The position numbers and the translations under genes were made by a program. Positions 1 through 8,289 of a stretch of 22,479 nucleotides of DNA are shown here, one piece after another. Below the pieces are notes generated by a model. The model was not told the origin of the DNA, did not search any database, and was given only the letters and a program-made list of their open reading frames with translations. Location: positions 1-22,479 of the forward strand of contig JBARJD010000165.1 of assembly GCA_049800095.1 (NCBI GenBank), in the 5' to 3' direction. Numbering within the stretch: position 1 is the first letter of the stretch; each line of letters starts with the position of its first letter. This DNA comes from JAKIWV01 sp049800095. Lineage in GTDB: Archaea; Thermoplasmatota; Thermoplasmata; Lutacidiplasmatales; UBA184.

Positions 1-1343
1 GGACGATCCTCTACGACCCACAGTACTGCATGCCCTTCCCGAACGGCCGGGTCCTGAAGCTGTGGGTCGATACCGACCGATCGGCGAAAGAGATCGCCAA
101 ATTCTCGGTCCGGGATGCCCGCGCCTATCCGAAGTACGTCGAGTACTGGGACCGCGTGCTCGAATTGCTCGAGCCGGTGATGCTCGCGCCGCCGGCGCCC
201 CTCGCGGAGATGTTCCAGATGTTCTCGACGCCCGAGACCGAGACCCTGGTGCGGGACCTGTTCCTCCGGAGCGCCCAGGACCTACTCGATGAGTGGTTCG
301 AGTCCGACGAACTCAAGGCCGTGCTCGTGCCCAACGCCATCATTGGAACGATGTGCGGTCCCAGCACCCCCGGAACCGCCTACGTCCTCGCCCATCACAA
401 CGTGGGCAACCTCGACGGACACAAGCAGGTCTGGGGGTTCTCCGTGGGGGGCATGGGCGGGATCACGCAGGCGCTCGCCCGCGCGGCCGTAGCGAACGGC
501 GTTCAGATCCAGACCGGGGTGGCCGTGAAGGGCTTCGTGGTCCAGCAAGGGGCGGTCACCGGAGTGGAAACCGTGTCCGGAGAGACGATCTCGGCCCCGA
601 TCGTGGCCTCGAATGCCGACGCACAGACCACGTTCCTCAAGCTCGCGCCGGCGGGTTCGTTATCCGCAGAGTTCGAGAAGGAGGTCCGGGGCATCCGATC
701 GCGGGGCGCGGCCCTCAAGTTCAATGCGGCCTTGTCCGCGCTCCCGGAGTTCACGGCCGACCCCGGCGCTCCCAGCGATGCCCATCGTTCCACGGTGGAC
801 ATCGCACCGTCTCTCGCGTATCTTGAACAGGGATACCGGGAGGCGATGGATGGTCGGTTCTCTTCGAAGCCGTTCATCGAGATCCTGTTCCAGAGCGCGC
901 TCGACCCGTCGGTCGCTCCCCCGGGAAAGCACACGATGACCTGTTTCGTCCAATACGCCCCCACGGAACTGCGGGGTGCGGACTGGGATGCCTACAAAGC
1001 CACCGCCGCGGAGCGGGTGCTGGGCACGATCGCGGAGTATGCGCCGGACATCCGGCGGGTCGTCGAGCACTGGCAGGTCATTTCGCCCAAGGATATCGAG
1101 AGGACCCTCGGGATGACGGGCGGGAACATCTTCCAAGGCGATATCACGCCGGACCAGATCCTCTCCTTCCGGCCCGTTCCGGGCTGGGCCCAATACCGGA
1201 CCCCGCTGCCGGGACTCTACCTCTGCGGTTCTGCCGCGCACCCCGGTGGTGGCGTCACGGGAGCCGCCGGGCACAACGCCGCCCAGATCATCCTCGAGGA
1301 TTGGCGCCGGGCACCGGGCGCGACGGCGCCTTCGCCGGTGTAG
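1..1343 (+). CDS. PYROXD2/CrtI-like FAD-dependent oxidoreductase, 5'-truncated (paralogue 1)
   Basis: This gene runs off the left edge; its reading frame begins at base 3 and 446 residues are visible. By alignment with the paralogue at 12948, about 79 N-terminal residues are missing, including the Gly-rich FAD-binding motif. The visible part has the family's central block (WFESDELK, then PGTAYVLAHHNVG and VWGF-x-x-GGMGG) and the C-terminal FAD-binding end (GLYLCGSAAHPGGGVTG). These blocks match the phytoene-dehydrogenase-related family that contains human PYROXD2. Substrate is unknown; a carotenoid role is not supported because no carotenoid genes lie nearby. The internal ATG at base 30 is not the real start, since family homology continues upstream of it. 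The stop is 9 bp before a cupin gene, so the two are probably cotranscribed. The family is clear, the reaction is not. Confidence 0.9.
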   Translation, partial: TILYDPQYCMPFPNGRVLKLWVDTDRSAKEIAKFSVRDARAYPKYVEYWDRVLELLEPVMLAPPAPLAEMFQMFSTPETETLVRDLFLRSAQDLLDEWFESDELKAVLVPNAIIGTMCGPSTPGTAYVLAHHNVGNLDGHKQVWGFSVGGMGGITQALARAAVANGVQIQTGVAVKGFVVQQGAVTGVETVSGETISAPIVASNADAQTTFLKLAPAGSLSAEFEKEVRGIRSRGAALKFNAALSALPEFTADPGAPSDAHRSTVDIAPSLAYLEQGYREAMDGRFSSKPFIEILFQSALDPSVAPPGKHTMTCFVQYAPTELRGADWDAYKATAAERVLGTIAEYAPDIRRVVEHWQVISPKDIERTLGMTGGNIFQGDITPDQILSFRPVPGWAQYRTPLPGLYLCGSAAHPGGGVTGAAGHNAAQIILEDWRRAPGATAPSPV

Positions 1344-1352
1344 GGGAGCGAT

Positions 1353-1703
1353 ATGGCATCGCCCCTGGATGAAGGAGGGGTCTTTCCGCTCGCTGAGATC
1401 CGTGGACGCCGTGAACGTTCGGGGGAGCTCTACGTGGAGTTCCTCCGGAACCCGGCGATGAGCGTGGGGTTCTACGCTCTCCCCGCCGGAGGGGTCGACC
1501 CGCAAACGCCCCACCGCGAAGACGAAGTCTACTACGTCATCCGGGGCCGGGCGACGATCACCATCGCGGGCCGGGACCGGCCCGTCGAGCCGGGCACCAC
1601 GATCTTCGTGGGGAGGGGGGTGGACCATCGTTTCCACTCCGTCGAGGAGCCCCTCGAGCTCCTGGTGGTCTTCGCCCCCGAGGAGTCTCCGGACCCGCCC
1701 TAG
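1353..1703 (+). CDS. Small single-domain cupin protein
   Basis: This 116-residue protein is a single cupin beta-barrel. Motif 1 is seen as PHREDEVYYVIRG (residues 53-65) and motif 2 as GTTIFVGRGVDHRF (81-94). Likely metal ligands are H54, E58 and H92. The first His of the usual H-x-H pair is replaced by T52, so metal binding may be weakened or altered. Start ATG 1353 follows a GGGGAG ribosome binding site that overlaps the stop codon of the preceding FAD enzyme, suggesting translational coupling. Cupins of this size can be isomerases, lyases, dioxygenases or ligand sensors; nothing in the sequence decides which. Its position suggests a role linked to the FAD enzyme upstream. Confidence 0.8.
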   Translation: MASPLDEGGVFPLAEIRGRRERSGELYVEFLRNPAMSVGFYALPAGGVDPQTPHREDEVYYVIRGRATITIAGRDRPVEPGTTIFVGRGVDHRFHSVEEPLELLVVFAPEESPDPP

Positions 1704-1722
1704 CACGGCGCGTCCCCCCGGA

Positions 1723-1732
1723 GGACCGGTCC
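1723..1732. repeat. 10-bp perfect palindrome upstream of the ABC operon promoter
   Basis: GGACCGGTCC is a perfect palindrome 20 bp upstream of the TATA-like element of the dpp-like operon. It could be a regulator site, but a palindrome of this length is expected by chance in GC-rich DNA. Confidence 0.25.
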
Positions 1733-1752
1733 CGCCCCCCGAGGGCCAAGAA

Positions 1753-1782
1753 AGGTATCTTACCCCCCAACCCGTGGGGGGT
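1753..1782 (+). promoter_or_regulatory. Candidate promoter and hairpin before the dpp-like operon
   Basis: A TATA-like AGGTATCTTA (1753-1762) is followed by a perfect 7-bp inverted repeat, ACCCCCC (1762-1768) and GGGGGGT (1776-1782), with loop AACCCGT. Archaeal TATA spacing would put the transcription start near 1783, about 10 nt before ATG 1793. The dyad therefore sits between TATA and the start site, where an archaeal repressor would bind. It could instead be a terminator hairpin of the upstream cupin unit. Confidence 0.4.
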
Positions 1783-1792
1783 CGGACACTAG

Positions 1793-2815
1793 ATGGGCCG
1801 TTCGCGTAGCGACTTGGTCGTCTTCGTGGTGAAGCGCCTGCTCCAGCTCATCCCCGTCCTCTTGGGCGTCATCGTCATCACGTTCTTCTTCACGCACATC
1901 GCGGTCTCCAACCCGTGCGCCATCTGGTCGGGGCCGAAGGCGTCTCCATCGACCATCGCCGCCTGCGTGCAGAATAACCATTTCAACGACTCGCTTCCCG
2001 TCCAGTTCTACTACTACCTGCAAGGCCTGCTCAGCGGGAACTGGGGCACGGACCCTCTCTTCCATACTCCCGTTCTTCCCTACCTGCTCACCACCTTCCC
2101 CGAAACGCTCGAACTGGTGCTCACCGCCACGGTGATGATGATCTTCGTGGGCATTCCGCTGGGCGTCGTCGCGGCGGCGAGCAACGGGCGCATTGCCGAC
2201 CACCTGGTCCGGATCTTCTACCTCAGCGGTTGGGCCACCCCGACCTACATCGCCGGGGTCGTATTGGCGATAGGGCTGGGACCCCTGCTCGGGGTGAGCG
2301 GAGGGGCCTTCTCTACCCCCAACTCGCCCGTACCGGTCGTTACCCATATGTCGGTGATCGACGCGATCATCGCCCTCAATCCCTCGGCCACCGCCGACGC
2401 CATTGAGCACCTGTTCCTTCCCGCCGTGGCCCTTGCGTTCATCAACATGGGCATCGCCACGCGAATGACGCGCACCTCGATGCTCGAGATCCTTCCCCTC
2501 AACTTCGTCCGGACGGCCCGGATGAAGGGTCTCGGTGAGTTCTGGGTCCTCTACAAGCATGCGCTCCGGAACGCCCTCATCACAACGACCACGGTGCTGG
2601 GGGTGACGGCCGGCACGATGGTCTCCGGGACCGTCGTGATCGAGTCGATATTCAAGTGGCCCGGCATCGGACTTTACGCGTACGACGCCATTACCGGGTA
2701 CGACTTTGCGGGCACGATCGGCGTCGTGATCTTCTTTGCCGTCGTGGTGGTCGTGGCGAACCTCATCGCCGACGTGCTCTACGGGGTCCTCGATCCCCGA
2801 GTGGAGTGGCGCTAG
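1793..2815 (+). CDS. dppB: Dipeptide/oligopeptide-type ABC transporter permease (DppB-like)
   Basis: This 340-residue membrane protein is the first permease of a peptide/nickel-type ABC importer. The N-terminus matches the DppB family: a short basic segment, then a first membrane helix at about residues 12-34. A large extracytoplasmic loop follows, with two Cys (C42, C58) that could form a disulfide. More helices come next, and the EAA coupling loop is at about 237-263 (RTARMKGLG ... HALRNALI), which contacts the ATPases. The stop TAG is directly followed by the ATG of the next permease, so expression is coupled. The family is certain; substrate class is not, because related systems carry peptides, opines, sugars or metals. 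Confidence 0.93.
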   Translation: MGRSRSDLVVFVVKRLLQLIPVLLGVIVITFFFTHIAVSNPCAIWSGPKASPSTIAACVQNNHFNDSLPVQFYYYLQGLLSGNWGTDPLFHTPVLPYLLTTFPETLELVLTATVMMIFVGIPLGVVAAASNGRIADHLVRIFYLSGWATPTYIAGVVLAIGLGPLLGVSGGAFSTPNSPVPVVTHMSVIDAIIALNPSATADAIEHLFLPAVALAFINMGIATRMTRTSMLEILPLNFVRTARMKGLGEFWVLYKHALRNALITTTTVLGVTAGTMVSGTVVIESIFKWPGIGLYAYDAITGYDFAGTIGVVIFFAVVVVVANLIADVLYGVLDPRVEWR

Positions 2816-3841
2816 ATGGTCACCGCCACGGTCCCCTTGTCAAAGGCTGCCGGCGCGTCGGGCTCGTCGGTTCCGGCCCGCCGCCGCGGCGCGCTCAAGG
2901 GAAATGTCCTCCTCGTACTACGGATTCTCGCCGCGAATCCGCTGACATTGATCGGGTTCATCCTCGTCGTCATCGTGTCGGTCACCGCGCTGCTGATCGC
3001 GGCAGTCCCGGCCGTTTCGCTGCTCGTCCTGGGACACTCGGTATCGATCCTTCCCTACCCGGCCCTCGACGCGGGGGCGTTCCCCCCCGGCCAGGCGCCC
3101 TCGTTGACGCATCTGTTGGGTACCGACGCGTCGGGCGCCGACGTCTTGTCGAACGTGCTCACCGCCCTCCCGACGGACCTCGGCATCGGCTTTAGCGTCG
3201 CCGGGATTTCCCTGATCATCGGCACGCTTCTGGGACTGGTCGCCGGGTTCTGGGACACGCCCGGGACCCTTTCCGCCGTCGCATCGGTGGCGATTCTCCG
3301 GGTGACCGACATCTTCCTCTCGTTCCCGACGTTGGTCCTGGCGCTGGCGATCACCGCCGCCTGGGGCCGCGGGGAGATCCAGTCGGAGCTCGCCGTCATT
3401 GTTACCTGGTGGCCGTTCTACGTTCGTCTCACCCGGGGCGAGGTGCTATCGATCAAGGTCCAGCCCTACGTCATCGCGGCGCGGGCGGCGGGGGTCTCGG
3501 AGCCCAAGATCCTATTCCGACACGTCGTCCGGAACCTGCTCGAGCCGCTCGCGGTCTACTTCAGCCTGGATGTGGGCACGGTCATCGTCACCTACTCGAC
3601 GATCTCGTACGTCGGCGTCGGGGTGCCTCCGTCGATCCCCGAATGGGGGAACCTGATGTTCTCGTACCAGGACTCCCTGCTCACCCAGCCGTGGACCGTC
3701 CTGTCGGTCACGGCCGCGATTTTCATCACCGTGCTGGCGTTCAGCCTGTTGGGAGACGGCCTTCGGGACATTCTCGACCCCCGGAGCCGCCGGATCATGT
3801 CGACCACCTCGGTCGCCTCGAGTTCAACGGAGGGCCCATGA
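2816..3841 (+). CDS. dppC: Dipeptide/oligopeptide-type ABC transporter permease (DppC-like)
   Basis: This 341-residue protein is the second permease, pairing with DppB to form the channel. It has a polar N-terminal tail, a first hydrophobic helix at about residues 40-68, an extracytoplasmic segment with the family's LLGTDASGADVLS block, and further helices. The EAA loop is at about 216-242 (VIAARAAGVSEPKILFRH). The C-terminal LGDGLRDILDPR is typical of DppC. The start abuts the dppB stop codon. The stop TGA (3839-3841) overlaps an ATG (3838-3840) that opens a 13-codon mini-ORF leading into the dppD ribosome binding site. Confidence 0.93.
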   Translation: MVTATVPLSKAAGASGSSVPARRRGALKGNVLLVLRILAANPLTLIGFILVVIVSVTALLIAAVPAVSLLVLGHSVSILPYPALDAGAFPPGQAPSLTHLLGTDASGADVLSNVLTALPTDLGIGFSVAGISLIIGTLLGLVAGFWDTPGTLSAVASVAILRVTDIFLSFPTLVLALAITAAWGRGEIQSELAVIVTWWPFYVRLTRGEVLSIKVQPYVIAARAAGVSEPKILFRHVVRNLLEPLAVYFSLDVGTVIVTYSTISYVGVGVPPSIPEWGNLMFSYQDSLLTQPWTVLSVTAAIFITVLAFSLLGDGLRDILDPRSRRIMSTTSVASSSTEGP

Positions 3842-3879
3842 CGCCCCAGTCCTCTGCCGCCCGTTCCGGAGGGAGGTGA
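3838..3879 (+). other. 13-codon mini-ORF at the dppC-dppD junction
   Basis: ATG 3838 overlaps the dppC stop as ATGA and opens a frame MTPQSSAARSGGR ending at TGA 3877-3879. That stop lies inside the strong ribosome binding site GGAGGTGAT (3872-3880). The mini-ORF is one frame away from dppD: skipping the single T at 3877 would fuse it in frame to dppD. It may be a coupling peptide, the true dppD N-terminus reached by a +1 shift, or a consequence of a one-base sequence error. Confidence 0.35.
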
Positions 3880-3895
3880 TCCGATCCCCGAAGCG

Positions 3896-5032
3896 TTGCT
3901 GCGCGTCGAGCACCTCACCGTCGACTACGCGGTGGGCGCGGGGACGTTCCGGGCCTTGAACGACGTGTCGCTCGAGCTCCTGCCCGGCCGCGTGGTGGGC
4001 GTCGTCGGAGAGACGGGCTGCGGGAAGAGCACCCTCGGTCACTCGATCCCCCGGCTGTTGCCCGAGCCGCCGGCGAAGGTCAGGGCCGGCAAGATCATTT
4101 TCCAGGGCACCGACCTCCTCAAGATCCCGAAGTGGCGGATGCCGGGGGTCCGCGGCACCGGCATTGGCATGATCTTCCAGGAGCCGATCAACTCCCTCAA
4201 CCCCGCGTTCAAGGTCGGGGACCAGATCGCCGAATCCGTGCGGATCCGGAAGATGCGCGAGCACGGCGTGACCCCGGTCGTGAAACCCGAGGTGAAGGGG
4301 TTCGATTACTCGAAGCGAGAGCTGCCCAAGGCCGCCGACGTGGTCACGGGTCCGTTCCTTCCGCCGAACGTCTCCCAGACCTTGAAGGCCCGAGGCGTGC
4401 CGATGACGAAGGAGATCCACAAGGAGGTCCTCGATTTCCTGCGGCTCGTCCGGATCAATGACCCGGAACGGATCGTGAATCTCTTCCCTCACGAGCTGTC
4501 GGGCGGCATGCGCCAGCGGATCATGATCGCGATGGCGCTGAGCGGGAAACCGGCCCTCCTCATCGCCGACGAGCCCACGAGCGCGCTCGATGTGACGATC
4601 CAGGCGCAGGTCCTGACGCTGATGAAGGAGCTGATGGAAGAGGTGCGCACTTCCATTCTGTTCATCAGCCACGACCTGGGCGTCATCGCCGAGATGGCGG
4701 ACGATGTGGGCGTGATGTACGCGGGTCACATGGTCGAGTTCGGTCCGGTCGCCGAGATCTTCGACTCGCCGCAGCACCCGTACACGAAGGCGCTGCTCCG
4801 CTCGATCCCGAACAAGTACAAGGACGAGGGGGTCCTCCCGTCCCTTTCAGGGTCGGTGCCGAACCTCTCGCACCTGCCGGACGGCTGCTCCTTCAATCCG
4901 CGGTGCCCGCTGGCGCGCGACGTCTGCCGAAAGAAGCCGGAACCCGCGCTCGTGGCGGTGCCTCCGGGTCCCTTGGGCCTGGTCCACAAGTCGGCGTGCT
5001 TCTTCCCGGAAGAGGTGCCGATGATGCCATGA
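3896..5032 (+). CDS. dppD: ABC transporter ATP-binding protein (DppD-like) with long insertion
   Basis: This is one of two ATPases powering the importer. Numbered from TTG 3896 (378 residues): Walker A GETGCGKST at 38-46, Q-loop Q95, signature LSGGMRQR from 201, Walker B with D225-E226, then the D-loop SALD. Q-loop to signature is about 107 residues, some 45 more than usual for DppD; the extra Lys/Pro-rich stretch lies around 120-175. The C-terminal oligopeptide-transporter extension has four Cys (CSFNPRC, then DVC and AC), a pattern associated with an iron-sulfur cluster in some OppD proteins. Start is uncertain: GGAGG at 3872-3876 is 7 nt before an ATC codon (3884) giving (M)PEALLRVEHL, while the first canonical start, TTG 3896, is 19 nt away. 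The stop overlaps the next ATG. Confidence 0.9.
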   Translation: MLRVEHLTVDYAVGAGTFRALNDVSLELLPGRVVGVVGETGCGKSTLGHSIPRLLPEPPAKVRAGKIIFQGTDLLKIPKWRMPGVRGTGIGMIFQEPINSLNPAFKVGDQIAESVRIRKMREHGVTPVVKPEVKGFDYSKRELPKAADVVTGPFLPPNVSQTLKARGVPMTKEIHKEVLDFLRLVRINDPERIVNLFPHELSGGMRQRIMIAMALSGKPALLIADEPTSALDVTIQAQVLTLMKELMEEVRTSILFISHDLGVIAEMADDVGVMYAGHMVEFGPVAEIFDSPQHPYTKALLRSIPNKYKDEGVLPSLSGSVPNLSHLPDGCSFNPRCPLARDVCRKKPEPALVAVPPGPLGLVHKSACFFPEEVPMMP

Positions 5033-6129
5033 GCGCCTCCACGCCCCTCGTGCAGGTCGACGACATCCAGAAGTACTTCCCGCTCACGCGGTCGCTCACC
5101 GAGACGATCCGGGGCCACGCGAAGCTCGCGATTCGGGCCGTCGACGGCGTGTCGTTCGAAGTGCGCCACGGCGAGACGGTCGGCCTGATCGGCGAGTCCG
5201 GTTCCGGCAAGACCACGCTGGGCTGGCTCATCTCCCGGCTGCACGAGCCGACCGGCGGCCGGATCCTCTTCGAGGGGCAGGACGTGGCCCACCTCCAAGG
5301 CTCCAAGCTGCGCGCCTGGCGCCGGAATGTGCAGGTCGTGTTCCAGGATCCGGTCGGGTCGCTCGACCCCCGGATGCGGGTCTGGGAGATCGTGAGCGAG
5401 CCCATCCGCGCCCAGGAACCGGGCCTCCGGAAGGCGGAGCTCCGCCGGCGTGTCGCCGAGCTCCTCCCGACCGTCGGGCTGATGCCGGAGATCCTCGACC
5501 AGTACCCCCACGAGTTCTCGGGCGGAGGGCGGCAGCGGCTCTCCCTGGCGCGGGCGTTGAGTCTCCGTCCGAAACTCATCGTCCTCGACGAGCCGACGAG
5601 CGCCCTCGACGTCGCCGTGCAGGCGCAGATCCTGAACCGGCTTGTCGCGCTTCAGTCCGAATTCGGCTTCGCCTACCTACTGATCACGCACAACGTGTCG
5701 GCCGTCAAGTACGTGGCCGACCGAGTCGCGGTCCTCTACCTCGGCAAGCTCGCAGAGGTCGGGACCGTCCGCGAGGTCCTGGAGCACCCCACGCACCCCT
5801 ACACGAAGGCGCTGCTCGCGGCGCTCCCGGTACCGGACGTGCGACGCCGGCGCGCCCGGTTCCGGATCTCGGGGGAGATCCCCACGCTCATCCGGCCCCC
5901 CCCGGGCTGTCGGTTCGCGACCCGCTGTCCGTTCGTGATCGACCGATGTCGGGTGGAGGAACCCCTCCTCCGGAGCATCGGAAAGGACCCGACCCACCTC
6001 GCCGCCTGCCACCGGGCCGAAGAGGTCGTGGACATTCCCCCCGAAACCCTGATCGCGATGGAAGGCAGTGGCGTCCGGTCGTCGTCGATCGCGCCGGGCA
6101 GCCAACTCGTGGGGACGACGGCGACGTAG
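5029..6129 (+). CDS. dppF: ABC transporter ATP-binding protein (DppF-like)
   Basis: The second importer ATPase, 366 residues from ATG 5029, which overlaps the dppD stop as ATGA. The open frame extends further upstream, but this start matches the family N-terminus (LVQVDDIQKYFPL). Walker A GESGSGKTT is at 55-63, the signature at 163-170 reads FSGGGRQR, and Walker B is at D187-E188 followed by PTSALD. The signature has Gly where FSGGQRQR is usual. The C-terminal extension again has four Cys (GCRFATRC, DRC, AAC), as in DppD, a candidate iron-sulfur site. The gene ends 19 bp from the convergent substrate-binding protein gene. Confidence 0.92.
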   Translation: MSASTPLVQVDDIQKYFPLTRSLTETIRGHAKLAIRAVDGVSFEVRHGETVGLIGESGSGKTTLGWLISRLHEPTGGRILFEGQDVAHLQGSKLRAWRRNVQVVFQDPVGSLDPRMRVWEIVSEPIRAQEPGLRKAELRRRVAELLPTVGLMPEILDQYPHEFSGGGRQRLSLARALSLRPKLIVLDEPTSALDVAVQAQILNRLVALQSEFGFAYLLITHNVSAVKYVADRVAVLYLGKLAEVGTVREVLEHPTHPYTKALLAALPVPDVRRRRARFRISGEIPTLIRPPPGCRFATRCPFVIDRCRVEEPLLRSIGKDPTHLAACHRAEEVVDIPPETLIAMEGSGVRSSSIAPGSQLVGTTAT

Positions 6130-6132
6130 AAG

Positions 6133-6148
6133 CCCCCCGGGCCGGGGG
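6133..6148. terminator. Candidate bidirectional terminator hairpin between convergent genes
   Basis: CCCCC (6133-6137) pairs with GGGGG (6144-6148) around a 6-nt loop, filling the 19-bp gap between the dppF stop and the stop of the minus-strand binding-protein gene. No T-run flanks it, so it is only a possible terminator. Confidence 0.3.
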
Positions 6149-8134
6149 TCACTTCAGATAGTCCGTGTTGTAGATCAGCTGGAAGCCGATCCCGCTGCCC
6201 ATCGGGTTCTCAACGATGCCCTGGACGTCCACGTTGAACACCTGGAACGAGGTCGGGATGGGCAGCCACGCGTCCGTGTAGTTGTAGTACAGGAAGTTCG
6301 TGATGTCGCCATAGTACTGGGCGGCGGACGCCGGGTTCGTGCTCTCCGCGGCCTCGTAGAACCAGTTGTCGACGGTCGAGTTCGAGAACTCGGACATGCA
6401 GACGTTGTACCCGCCCTCGCTCCACGCGTTGAGTTCGGTGGGGTCGTCGGGTCCGACGTAGTCGCCGGTGTAGTAGTCGAGACCGATGTAGAAGGGTCCG
6501 CCGTCCGCGGACGTCTGCGAAACGCAGACGTCCGGCTCGCCATTGTACGTCTCCTGGTACTGCTCCAGGGCCAATTGATCGATGCTCATCGGCACCAGGT
6601 TGAGCGGGATATCGACCTTCGCCAACGTGCTCTTGAGCAACTCCGCAACGGTGTTCCAATCCCCGGTCTGAATGTACTCGAAGTTGATTCCGTTGGGGAA
6701 CAGGCCGTCGAGTCCATGACTCGACATCGGCCACGGAGAGTTGTTCATCTCCTGCATCGCGAGCGTCAGGTCGTAGGTGTAGTTCGGCAGATTGTTGGGG
6801 TTGTAGTCCGGGTACCCCGTAGGAATGGGACCCACCCAGTTTGTCCCGTAGCCGCCGAAGCCGTACGAGACGATCTGGGTGTAGTTGATCGCGTGGACAA
6901 CGGCCGCACGAACCGAGAGGTTTGAGAACGGATTCATCGGTTCTCCGGGGAGGGTCGAGGCGTTCTGGTCCATGTAGACCCAGGGGGAGAAGCTGAGCGC
7001 GCCAAAGACGGGCGCGAGCGGGTGCACGTTCAGGCACTTTTGTCCCTCGAGCTCATTGATCTGCGACGGGCCGATGTAGGCGAACGACCCGAGGGCGGCG
7101 GCCCCCGTCTCCATGTTCTCGACCACGATCGTCGGGTTCTCTTGGAAGGAGACATCGATGGAGGTCTTCGCCGGTTGGAGGTTGTTTAGGCCGGGGTATT
7201 GGGCGGCGATGGATTGGGCCCAGTAGTCCTTGCTGGGAGACAGCGTGTACCCCGTGGAGGGGGACCAGAAGGTCAGGGTGAACGGCCCGCTGCCCATCAT
7301 GTTGTTCGAGATGTAGGTGTTCACTTCGTTGACCGTAATGCCGCCATGCGCCGAGACCCACAGCGGGTCGACAGCCGCAAAACCGGGGGTGGCGACCTGG
7401 TCGAGCAGGAATGGATACGGGGCGGGGCCGTTGTAATCCACCGAGCCGGCGCCGATGTTGAACTCGATCGTCGAGGCGTTGATGACCTGAAAGGACTGGT
7501 TCCCGGCGGTCATCACGGCGAGCAAGCTGGAGGAGGGAGTCGTCACGCTGGCGAGCGTGTCCATTGAGTTCAGGAGCCCGGCCATCCAGTACTGGGAATT
7601 CGTCTGATTCGCGGTGCCCGCGTCGGCATCGTAGGTGAGTCCGGGCAGGAAGAAGTTCTCTTCCTGAAGATAGACAAGCGCCTGATTCATCACCATGCCG
7701 CGGTAGAGCGAGTACCACATCGTGTACGCGTTGAGCGGGTCGCCGTTCGAGAAGTGCTCGTTGGGGAACAGCGTGAAGTTCCAATGGGTGCCGTCGGCGG
7801 AGGTGGTCCAGTTCTTCGCGAGGAGCGGGGCCTGGTAGTTCGGCCCGAGCGTGAGGCCCGGGACGCTGGACGGTCCGTACTCGGTTGAATTGTAGAAAGC
7901 GAGGGTCTGGTAGACCTGTTGGACAATTCCCCAGCCGGGGGTAGTGTACGTGACGGCCGGGTCGAGCGAGTCGGGGACCTCGGGCTGGTCGATGACAATG
8001 GAGTTCGTCGTCGAGAGCGAACATGTGGCGGCTTGAGTGGCCGCCCGGCTCAGTCCGTAGTACGCTCCACTGGCCGACAGGGCAGTGAGCACCGCGACGA
8101 CGACGGCTGCTATTCGGATAGAACGGGGATCCAT
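6149..8134 (-). CDS. Extracellular solute-binding protein, family 5 (Dpp/Opp-type)
   Basis: This 661-residue protein captures solute outside the cell for a peptide-type ABC importer. Residues about 7-26 form a hydrophobic N-terminal anchor or signal without an adjacent lipobox Cys. The mature part opens with the family 5 pattern (DSLDPAVTYTTPGWG, then VQQVYQTL). It is rich in Asn, Thr, Ser and Tyr with many N-x-S/T sequons, suggesting N-glycosylation. Four Cys (near TCSLST, KCLNVH, VCVSQT and VCMSEF) are matched in the paralogue at 20323, suggesting conserved disulfides. ATG 8134 has GGAGGGG (8139-8145 on the complement) 4 nt upstream. It is convergent with the dppBCDF-like operon, its likely partner, and divergent from the aldehyde dehydrogenase operon. 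Substrate is unknown. Confidence 0.92.
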   Translation of the reverse strand: MDPRSIRIAAVVVAVLTALSASGAYYGLSRAATQAATCSLSTTNSIVIDQPEVPDSLDPAVTYTTPGWGIVQQVYQTLAFYNSTEYGPSSVPGLTLGPNYQAPLLAKNWTTSADGTHWNFTLFPNEHFSNGDPLNAYTMWYSLYRGMVMNQALVYLQEENFFLPGLTYDADAGTANQTNSQYWMAGLLNSMDTLASVTTPSSSLLAVMTAGNQSFQVINASTIEFNIGAGSVDYNGPAPYPFLLDQVATPGFAAVDPLWVSAHGGITVNEVNTYISNNMMGSGPFTLTFWSPSTGYTLSPSKDYWAQSIAAQYPGLNNLQPAKTSIDVSFQENPTIVVENMETGAAALGSFAYIGPSQINELEGQKCLNVHPLAPVFGALSFSPWVYMDQNASTLPGEPMNPFSNLSVRAAVVHAINYTQIVSYGFGGYGTNWVGPIPTGYPDYNPNNLPNYTYDLTLAMQEMNNSPWPMSSHGLDGLFPNGINFEYIQTGDWNTVAELLKSTLAKVDIPLNLVPMSIDQLALEQYQETYNGEPDVCVSQTSADGGPFYIGLDYYTGDYVGPDDPTELNAWSEGGYNVCMSEFSNSTVDNWFYEAAESTNPASAAQYYGDITNFLYYNYTDAWLPIPTSFQVFNVDVQGIVENPMGSGIGFQLIYNTDYLK

Positions 8135-8289
8135 GGAACCCCTCCAACGGCCAGCGCGAAGAAGAGGACCCCGTTCTTAAACCCTAGGATGGGGGGCCCC
8201 GCTCGGTTTTCTCTCAGTTAGGGGCGTTACAACGTTTCGCCTCGATAACATCTTTTACCGCGGCGGGCTGCCGCCCCCGGGCGATTCGG
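8135..8289. promoter_or_regulatory. Divergent promoter region between binding protein and aldehyde dehydrogenase operon
   Basis: On the minus strand, GTTTAAG (8176-8182) preceded by CCTAGG resembles TATA plus BRE; it predicts a leader of about 19 nt containing the GGAGGGG site. On the plus strand, ATCTTTTA (8250-8257) predicts a start near 8280, 10 nt before ATG 8290. A dyad GCGGC-GGGCT-GCCGC (8260-8274) lies between that TATA and the start codon. GGGGCCCC (8193-8200) lies between the two promoters. Shared control of uptake and oxidation is plausible. Confidence 0.5.
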
